DNA of 6,268 nucleotides from Bacillota bacterium. Lineage in GTDB: Bacteria > Bacillota > Clostridia > DSM-8532. Location: contig JAEZBW010000710.1 of the NCBI GenBank assembly GCA_023426765.1, positions 1 to 6,268 of the forward strand. The letters are read 5' to 3'. The notes below the pieces were generated by a model. That model saw only the letters and a list, made by a program, of their open reading frames with translations. It did not search any database and was not told the origin of the DNA. A program made the translations under genes and the position numbers. Positions 1 through 5,314 of the stretch are shown piece by piece. Position 1 is the stretch's first letter, and the number at the start of each line of letters is the position of its first letter.

Positions 1-218
1 GTCAGGGTCAGCAGGCTCCTGTCGATTAAGGCCAGCTCTCTTTCGGCATTTTTCACTGCCTTTTCCACAATCGCCCGGTTGGAAATTTTAATGGTCAGAA
101 AAGCGAACATTGAGAAAGAGAACAATAGAATCCCGGCACAGAAGATGAATATTTTATTTTTTATGGAGGCATTCATAAATAATGCATTTAACCCATGCAG
201 GCGATTTTCTTTATTCAT
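1..218 (-). CDS. Membrane sensor, probably YesM-type two-component histidine kinase (N-terminal fragment)
   Basis: Only the first 72 codons are present; the gene leaves the window at position 1. The ATG at 216-218 is preceded by an AGAGG ribosome binding site (227-231) at 8 bases, which fixes the start. The peptide begins with a short polar cytoplasmic stretch (MNKENRLHGLNALF), then basic residues (SIKNK, 18-22), then one hydrophobic helix at about 23-43 (IFIFCAGILLFSFSMFAFL). After it comes a charged, helical, presumably extracellular stretch with NAERELALIDRSLL at 57-70. A short basic N-terminus, one helix and then a helical Cache-like sensor start is the usual opening of YesM-family kinases of Firmicutes, which often sit beside sugar-uptake and glycosidase genes. 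HAMP, kinase and ATPase domains would lie outside the window, so the family is inferred. A methyl-accepting chemotaxis protein or a membrane-bound AraC-type regulator could start similarly. It lies 79 bases downstream of the fucosidase on the same strand but has its own promoter. Confidence 0.72.
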   Translation of the reverse strand, partial: MNKENRLHGLNALFMNASIKNKIFIFCAGILLFSFSMFAFLTIKISNRAIVEKAVKNAERELALIDRSLLTL

Positions 219-253
219 CCGGCGAACCTCTGATATGTATTTGATTTATGTTA

Positions 254-282
254 AATATATACTATCACATTCTCTTTCTCAA
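254..282 (-). promoter_or_regulatory. Sigma-A-type promoter for the sensor gene
   Basis: Read on the minus strand, TTGAGA (282-277) and TATATT (259-254) are separated by exactly 17 bases. Each hexamer matches the consensus at five of six positions. The predicted transcript would start near 247, leaving a leader of about 30 bases that contains the AGAGG ribosome binding site of the sensor gene. No stem-loop terminator is visible between the fucosidase stop (298-300) and this promoter, so read-through from the fucosidase is also possible. Confidence 0.6.
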
Positions 283-297
283 CCGCTTTTTTCAAAA

Positions 298-1755
298 CTA
301 CTCCAGCTCCAATGCCAGGCAGTGCACATATTCAGTCGGTTTTTTGCCGGGAAGCTGCACCACAAGAGTCCCATATGGCTGTTCAAAGGGAACGTTCCCT
401 GATCCGAGAAGCCTGACAGCCTTTACCTTTTCATTCGGATTCAGCGATTTGATGACGGCCCGGTCATCCTCCGGCCAACGCATCTGGAAGGCGTAAATGG
501 TATTGTTTTTTGCTGTGAACCTGAAATCCGAGCTGGTCCAGTTCACAGCGTCTTCCCTGAAGCCTTCGATATGCACGCTGGAAGGGCCTTCTCCCGGTAT
601 GCGGAACGGCCGTGTTCCATAAACGCCCTCCTGGCATACCCTGTTCCATTTTCCCATTTCCTGAAGAATGTATGTACACTCGTCGTCAATGGTTCCGTCC
701 GGTTTCTGGGGAATGTTCAATAACAGGTTGCCATTCTTTGAAATAATGTCCACAAGCATTTCGAGGATGTGTCCGGGTTTCTTGTAAACAGTACGGACAT
801 CATAGAACCATTGCCCTACGCAGGTGTCGGTCTGCCATGGTTCCGGCCTGATGCCGGGAGTCTGGCTGCGTTCAATATCAAGAACTCCCACCTGGTAGAT
901 CTCCTGTTTTCTGTCCTTCTGATTGTAAACGGCAATATTTTTCCCGCCATGATATTCGGCACTGGTATTGTAAAGGTGTGCCACCGCATGAAGGCCTGCC
1001 TCATACATATTCTCACCAAAGGGAAGCCCACCATCCGTATAAAGCAGATCGGGCTGATACAGGTCAATCACTTCCCGGATAACGTCAAACCATCTCTGAT
1101 GCCACCATTGATTTGGGCTGTACCAGGGATCCAGATCCAAAAACTTCTGATTCGGATCATAATGCTCACGATTGGGCAGATACAAGTCTTCACAGGCGGG
1201 ATCGTTTCCGTCATAGGGAATGCCCTGATAAGGACCTTCCTTATCGCACCCTTTGTTCCACCTCCACCAGCTGAAGGTGGCGCCCATGTGTTCGGTGAGC
1301 CCGAAAGGGAGACCTTTTTTGACTGCCGCTTTCTTCCATAAAGCTACGATATCCTTATGCGGACCCATATTTACAGAATTCCAGCGATGGATTTTTGAAT
1401 CGTAATTAAAAAAATGATCATGGTGCATGGCTTGTGCGACAAAATACCGGGCACCTGCTGCAGCATACAGATCCATCAGGCCATCCGGATCAAAATTTTC
1501 TGCTTTCCAAAGCTGCACCAGATCTTTGTACCCAAACCTGGAGGGGTGTCCGTAATGGCGTAAATGATACAGGTATTGCTCCGAACCCTCAAAATAGATA
1601 TTACGGGCATACCAGTCGCCGTACATCGGAACGGACTGTGCCCCCCAGTGCGACCAGATTCCCAGCTTTGCATCTTTGAACCACTCAGGACATTCATAAG
1701 TTCTTAAAGACTCAAACGCAGGCTTGAACGGGCCCTTCCTTATTTCATAACTCAC
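298..1755 (-). CDS. Alpha-L-fucosidase, glycoside hydrolase family 29
   Basis: This is a retaining exo-enzyme that releases terminal alpha-L-fucose. Counted from the chosen GTG start it has 485 residues. The opening part carries PEWFKDAKLGIWSHWG (23-38), the typical GH29 barrel entry. HHDHFFNYDSKIHRWNSVN (111-129) followed by GPHKDIV matches the family substrate-pocket block usually written HHDGF..WDS....N. YTDGG (239-243) holds the probable nucleophile Asp241 in the family's D/N-G motif. The segment DIERSQTPGIRPEPWQTDT (293-311) is a later barrel block and NGNLLLNIPQ (341-350) closes the barrel; the last 100 residues fit the usual beta-sandwich. The GTG at 1753-1755 is preferred because GGGAGG (1765-1770) lies 9 bases upstream; an in-frame ATG at 1777-1779 would add 8 residues but has AAAGG directly abutting it. 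There is no signal peptide, so the enzyme is probably cytoplasmic. The acid/base residue varies in this family; I cannot assign it surely, though Glu295 is a candidate. Confidence 0.95.
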   Translation of the reverse strand: MSYEIRKGPFKPAFESLRTYECPEWFKDAKLGIWSHWGAQSVPMYGDWYARNIYFEGSEQYLYHLRHYGHPSRFGYKDLVQLWKAENFDPDGLMDLYAAAGARYFVAQAMHHDHFFNYDSKIHRWNSVNMGPHKDIVALWKKAAVKKGLPFGLTEHMGATFSWWRWNKGCDKEGPYQGIPYDGNDPACEDLYLPNREHYDPNQKFLDLDPWYSPNQWWHQRWFDVIREVIDLYQPDLLYTDGGLPFGENMYEAGLHAVAHLYNTSAEYHGGKNIAVYNQKDRKQEIYQVGVLDIERSQTPGIRPEPWQTDTCVGQWFYDVRTVYKKPGHILEMLVDIISKNGNLLLNIPQKPDGTIDDECTYILQEMGKWNRVCQEGVYGTRPFRIPGEGPSSVHIEGFREDAVNWTSSDFRFTAKNNTIYAFQMRWPEDDRAVIKSLNPNEKVKAVRLLGSGNVPFEQPYGTLVVQLPGKKPTEYVHCLALELE

Positions 1756-1764
1756 AAAATCCAT

Positions 1765-1770
1765 CCTCCC
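1765..1770 (-). promoter_or_regulatory. Ribosome binding site that decides the fucosidase start
   Basis: GGGAGG on the minus strand stands 9 bases before GTG (1753-1755) and directly abuts an in-frame ATG (1762-1764). The spacing suits only the GTG. The upstream ATG at 1777-1779 would place this site inside the coding region. Confidence 0.6.
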
Positions 1771-1806
1771 TGTTTTCATCCTTTATTCCATTCAAGGTAT
1801 ATTTCG

Positions 1807-1833
1807 ATTATACCAACAATGTATTCTTTTCAA
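1807..1833 (-). promoter_or_regulatory. Extended -10 promoter for the fucosidase
   Basis: On the minus strand a perfect TATAAT (1812-1807) is preceded by TGG, giving the extended -10 form TGnTATAAT. A TTGAAA box (1833-1828) lies 15 bases upstream, shorter than the ideal 17, which an extended -10 can tolerate. Transcription would start near 1800, giving a leader of about 45 bases to the GTG start and about 20 to the alternative ATG. Confidence 0.6.
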
Positions 1834-1921
1834 CAGGGTTAATATGGAGAAGGATGTAGACGATATTATCATCAGGTTATTGAAGCTGGAAAGAGAAGAC
1901 CAGCCTTTTAGTTTGGCACTA

Positions 1922-2071
1922 TAAACAAAAGCGAAGCTGTTATTCTGAGTGCAATGAAGAACCTAAGGGATCAGATCCTTCGCTGCGCTCAGGATTTCAA
2001 CTGCGTTGAGGATGACATTCGTTGTGCGCATGGTAACAATTTCATAGCAATGACAGCTTCGCTTTCATTTA
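1922..2071. repeat. MITE-like repeat with terminal inverted repeats
   Basis: The ends 1922-1944 and 2049-2071 are inverted copies of each other, matching at 20 of 23 positions, with a core of 13 identical bases (AAAGCGAAGCTGT). The interior contains imperfect inverted and direct copies of a motif close to TTCGCTGCGCTCAGGATGAC. From memory, that motif resembles a small repeat family common in bacterial genomes, whose accidental translations read like VILSAMKNLRD and LRCAQD. The element encodes no transposase and is too short to do so, so if mobile it would depend on an enzyme made elsewhere. No clear target-site duplication is visible, although both ends carry TAAA/TTTA. It lies 40 bases before the galactosidase start. 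Confidence 0.7.
1945..1992. repeat. Imperfect hairpin inside the repeat
   Basis: Bases 1945-1959 can pair with 1978-1992 over 15 positions: 12 Watson-Crick pairs, 2 G-U pairs and one mismatch. The 18 bases between them include AAGGGATC, which could instead pair with GATCCTT across a single base, so two mutually exclusive folds exist. No T-run follows, so this is not a standard terminator. In a galactosidase transcript begun upstream it would form a structured leader. Confidence 0.55.
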
Positions 2072-2111
2072 TCGTGGTGCATGGGTTAGAGGAAGCAGGA
2101 GGGAAATAAAT

Positions 2112-5100
2112 ATGTTTTTTGTGGAGAAATACTGGGAGAACCCGGAAATCCTTCACGTTCATTGTGAAAAGCCAAGGTCATACTTCATACCGTATGAGAA
2201 TGAGGCCCTTGCCGAAAAAGGCATGCGTGGCGACTCCCGGTTTTATAAAAGCCTGAATGGAGCATGGAAGTTCAGGTATTATGAATCTGTTAACCTTGTG
2301 GAAGATGATTTCACGGCTGCCGGGTTTGATGCAGGCGGATGGAATGAGCTTCCCGTCCCTTCCAACTGGCAGCTGCATGGATATGACATCCCCCATTATA
2401 CCAATGTGAACTATCCTTATCCATGCGATCCCCCGTATGTGCCGAACATGAATCCTGCCGGGATCTACATCCGGGACTTTTACCTGGACAAAAAACCGGA
2501 CAAGGAGTATTTCCTGGTGTTTGAGGGGGTGGATTCCTGCTTTTATCTCTGGGTGAACGGCGAATTCTCCGGCTACAGCCAGGTAAGCCATATGACCTCT
2601 GAGTTCAGGATGACCTCCCTGTTGAAGCAGGGACAGAACAGGATTGCCGTTATGGTATTGAAGTGGTGTGACGGCAGCTATGTGGAAGACCAGGATATGT
2701 GGCGGCTGTCGGGCATCTTCCGTGATGTTTATCTTTTGGAACGGGACAGGATACATCTGTCCGACATCCACGTAAAAACAAAACTTGATTCATCGTACCG
2801 GCACGGGGTTCTGCTGTGTGAAGCAGAAACGGGCAATGGGGATTCCCTTGATGTGCATGCAGTATTGAAAGATCCTTCCGGAAAAGTTTTAAGCACGATC
2901 ACTAAGAAGATAAACGGTCAGGATACATTCGCCTTTGAAGTCGACGATCCCTGTCTCTGGTCGGCGGAAGAGCCCTATCTATACTCCGTCTGCCTGTATG
3001 CCGGGAATGAAGTCATTCTGGTGAAGGCGGGAATACGGTCGGTTGAAATACGGGATTCTGTTATTCTTGTCAACGGGCATGCCGTGAAGTTCAAGGGGGT
3101 CAACCGGCATGATTCACATCCGGACCTTGGTCATACCATTCCTGTCTGGCACATGAAGCAGGATCTGATCCTGATGAAGCAGCACAATATCAACGCAATC
3201 CGTACCTCCCATTACCCCAATGATCCAAGATTTCTGGAACTTTGTGACGAAATGGGGTTCTATGTCATAGACGAGGCCGATTTGGAATGTCATGGCCTGG
3301 TGATTGCCGGGGATATCAACCAGCTGGCATCGGAACCGTCTTATCAAAAAGCGTTCCTCGACAGGATGCAGCGGATGGTTGAACGGGACAAGAATCACCC
3401 CTGTGTGGTGATGTGGTCTTTGGGAAATGAATCCGGTTTTGGTGAAAACCATATTCACATGGCCGAATGGGCAAAAAGCAGGGACACCGGCCGGCTGATC
3501 CATTACGAAGGCGCTTTTTCTGTGATGCCTCCAAAAATTGCGGACAATGCATGCATTGATGTACACAGCCGTATGTACACCGAACCCTTCGAGCTTGAAC
3601 AGATGATCCTTTCAGGAAACGACAGCCGTCCTTTTCTTCTTTGTGAATACAGCCATGCCATGGGTAATGGCCCGGGTGACCTGAAAGATTATTGGGATTT
3701 GTTTTACAGATACCCGCAGCTAACGGGCGGGTTCGTATGGGAATGGACCGATCATGGCATCAGGACAAAAACCGGGGAAGGTAAGGAGCATTTCGCTTAT
3801 GGCGGAGATTTTGGGGATCGGCCGAATGATGGAAATTTTTGCATTGATGGGTTGGTTTATCCGGACAGGAGGCCCCATACAGGCCTTATGGAGTTGAAAC
3901 AGGTTATTGCGCCTGTGCGCGTAGAAGCCCTGGATGCGGCTGCCGGTAAAATCAAGGTGACCAACCTTTACGATTTTATGGATCTATCTCACCTTGTACT
4001 AAACTGGAAAATAGAGCAGGATGGAATCAATACGGGCGGAGGAGCATTGGATCCCATATTGGTTCCACCGCATCAATCAATGGAAATAACCCTGCCATAT
4101 GAAATTGACAGCAAACTGGATGGCAGAGTGTTTCTTCTGGTTTGGTTTACAACAGGAAAGGATTTCCCGTGGGCGGATCGGGGGCACAAAGTTTGTCAGT
4201 TCCAGTTTGAGTTACCCGTCCTTTGTGTAAAAGAGAATGTTAAACTGTCGGGTATGAATCCCCTTGTTTTAGCAGAATCCAATCTCTCCGTCCTCATTAC
4301 CGGAACAGATTTTTACTATGTGCTGGATAAAAAAACAGGCATGTTCAGTGAGTTGATTTACAATGGCGTCCGATTGATCTGTAATCAGCCGCGGCTGAAT
4401 ATCTGGCGTGCACCGACAGACAATGACCGCAATATCCGCAGGGCCTGGGAAGACGCAGGATTTGAGCGTATCGTTCCCCATATCTATTCGGTGTCAATCA
4501 ACAGGTGTCATGAGCGGAAAGCAACTGTGGTTTGTTCGTATTCTCTGGGCGGAACCATTAAAAAACCGGTCCTCCGGGGCGAGTTGAAATGGACAATCTT
4601 CGGAAGCGGGGATATCCTGCTGGAGGTACAGGCCGCGGTCAGGGAAGGCCTGCCCTTCCTGCCCAGGTTTGGCTTACAGCTGATGATGCCCGAAGGCAAT
4701 GAACGAGTGGAATATTTCGGTTTCGGTCCCCATGAAAGCTACACCGACAAACGGCGAAGCACTATAAAAAGCAGGTTTTCAGCTATGGTAAGGGAGATGC
4801 ACGAGGACTATATCATGCCCCAGGAAAACGGCAGCCATTATGGAACCGAATGGGCGGTTGTGACCAATTTAACCGGGGTTGGCCTGTTGTTTGCAGGCGA
4901 AGAGGATTTTTCCTTCAATGCCTCCCATTTCACACCGGAGGATCTGACGACGGCGGAGCACGATGTTGAACTGCAGCCGAGAAAAGAAACCATCGTAAAC
5001 CTGGATTACCGCATGAGCGGCGTAGGATCGAACAGCTGTGGCCCGGATCTCGCGCAGCAGTACAGGCTGAATGAAAAAGAGATACGGTTTGCACTTCGGC

Positions 5101-5171
5101 TGAAGCCTGTTGACACCGAGCAGAATGCTGTCCTGAAAATTGTTCGAAGCAATATTGTGGATGATATCTGA
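2112..5171 (+). CDS. lacZ: Beta-galactosidase, LacZ type, glycoside hydrolase family 2
   Basis: This complete retaining enzyme removes terminal beta-D-galactose; its 1019 residues are close to the 1023 of E. coli LacZ. Domains in order: sugar-binding jelly roll (about 40-215, with HYTNVNYPYPCDPPYVPNMN and EDQDMW at 192-197), Ig-like domain (about 220-318), TIM barrel (about 320-605), a second Ig-like domain (about 615-720) and the large C-terminal beta-sandwich (about 735-1010). NRHDSHPDLG starts at 331. DEADLECHG (387-395) supplies the predicted magnesium ligands Glu392 and His394. Glu440 in SLGNESG is the acid/base (E. coli Glu461) and Glu512 in CEYSHAMGN is the nucleophile (E. coli Glu537). 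The start is fixed by AGGAGGG 8 bases upstream. There is no signal peptide, so it is probably cytoplasmic. The position matching E. coli Trp999 appears to be Cys976 (GVGSNSCGP), suggesting a different aglycone site. A stem-loop terminator follows. The natural substrate need not be lactose. Confidence 0.97.
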   Translation: MFFVEKYWENPEILHVHCEKPRSYFIPYENEALAEKGMRGDSRFYKSLNGAWKFRYYESVNLVEDDFTAAGFDAGGWNELPVPSNWQLHGYDIPHYTNVNYPYPCDPPYVPNMNPAGIYIRDFYLDKKPDKEYFLVFEGVDSCFYLWVNGEFSGYSQVSHMTSEFRMTSLLKQGQNRIAVMVLKWCDGSYVEDQDMWRLSGIFRDVYLLERDRIHLSDIHVKTKLDSSYRHGVLLCEAETGNGDSLDVHAVLKDPSGKVLSTITKKINGQDTFAFEVDDPCLWSAEEPYLYSVCLYAGNEVILVKAGIRSVEIRDSVILVNGHAVKFKGVNRHDSHPDLGHTIPVWHMKQDLILMKQHNINAIRTSHYPNDPRFLELCDEMGFYVIDEADLECHGLVIAGDINQLASEPSYQKAFLDRMQRMVERDKNHPCVVMWSLGNESGFGENHIHMAEWAKSRDTGRLIHYEGAFSVMPPKIADNACIDVHSRMYTEPFELEQMILSGNDSRPFLLCEYSHAMGNGPGDLKDYWDLFYRYPQLTGGFVWEWTDHGIRTKTGEGKEHFAYGGDFGDRPNDGNFCIDGLVYPDRRPHTGLMELKQVIAPVRVEALDAAAGKIKVTNLYDFMDLSHLVLNWKIEQDGINTGGGALDPILVPPHQSMEITLPYEIDSKLDGRVFLLVWFTTGKDFPWADRGHKVCQFQFELPVLCVKENVKLSGMNPLVLAESNLSVLITGTDFYYVLDKKTGMFSELIYNGVRLICNQPRLNIWRAPTDNDRNIRRAWEDAGFERIVPHIYSVSINRCHERKATVVCSYSLGGTIKKPVLRGELKWTIFGSGDILLEVQAAVREGLPFLPRFGLQLMMPEGNERVEYFGFGPHESYTDKRRSTIKSRFSAMVREMHEDYIMPQENGSHYGTEWAVVTNLTGVGLLFAGEEDFSFNASHFTPEDLTTAEHDVELQPRKETIVNLDYRMSGVGSNSCGPDLAQQYRLNEKEIRFALRLKPVDTEQNAVLKIVRSNIVDDI

Positions 5172-5211
5172 GATCACTGACAAGATATGATCGAAACTTT
5201 ATACAAACGTC

Positions 5212-5240
5212 AAGCGGGGGCATAAAATTGCCCCCGCTTT
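5212..5240 (+). terminator. Stem-loop terminator after lacZ
   Basis: A perfect 11-base-pair stem (AAGCGGGGGCA, 5212-5222, with 5229-5239) closes a 6-base loop. Only a short T-run (CTTTATAT) follows on the plus strand. It begins 40 bases after the lacZ stop. Because the esterase runs towards it on the other strand, ending at 5315, it may act in both directions, although the minus-strand tail has just two T residues. Confidence 0.8.
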
Positions 5241-5270
5241 ATATCCTGGTATTTCGTTTCAGAATTGATT

Positions 5271-5305
5271 GACTGCCGTTTTTCTGCTTACTTTGTCCGG
5301 CAGTT
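5271..5305. repeat. Inverted repeat just past the esterase stop
   Basis: ACTGCCG (5272-5278) and CGGCAGT (5298-5304) are perfect inverted copies around a 19-base loop; a G-U pair can extend the stem by one. It starts about 10 bases beyond the esterase stop codon on that gene's strand. No T-run follows in either direction. It could be a weak terminator or a 3'-end stabilising stem for the esterase transcript, or chance. Confidence 0.35.
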
Positions 5306-5314
5306 ACCATTCCA

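Larger units (their letters stand above)
1756..2111. other. Divergent intergenic region between fucosidase and beta-galactosidase
   Basis: These 356 bases separate two divergently transcribed glycosidase genes. The left part holds the fucosidase leader and its promoter. Bases 1844-1921 carry a small open frame of 26 codons (MEKDVDDIIIRLLKL at its start) whose TAA stop coincides with the first bases of the repeat; it has only a weak AGGG upstream and I do not call it a gene. Bases 1922-2071 are a MITE-like repeat. The last 40 bases contain the strong AGGAGGG (2097-2103) ribosome binding site of the galactosidase, 8 bases before its ATG. I see no convincing -35/-10 pair for the galactosidase. 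Confidence 0.7.

Noticed and set aside
769..1341. A 190-codon open frame on the plus strand inside the fucosidase.
   Set aside because: It is antisense to a conserved enzyme, lacks a ribosome binding site and shows no recognisable protein features.
1912..1930. TTTGGCAC followed by a short spacer, resembling a sigma-54 -24 element.
   Set aside because: No GC-containing -12 box lies at the required distance.
2054..2067. TGAAAGCGAAGCTG on the minus strand, partly like a CcpA cre site.
   Set aside because: The right half fails the consensus, and the sequence belongs to the terminal inverted repeat, which explains it.
1954..2109. A 51-codon open frame on the plus strand ending 2 bases before the lacZ ATG, which could be a leader peptide.
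   Set aside because: It lies mostly inside the repeat, has no ribosome binding site before its ATG, and its peptide (MKNLRDQILRCAQD at the start) is the kind of accidental translation given by this repeat type.
2178..2771. A 197-codon open frame on the minus strand inside lacZ.
   Set aside because: It is antisense to the conserved sugar-binding domain and its translation resembles no family I know.
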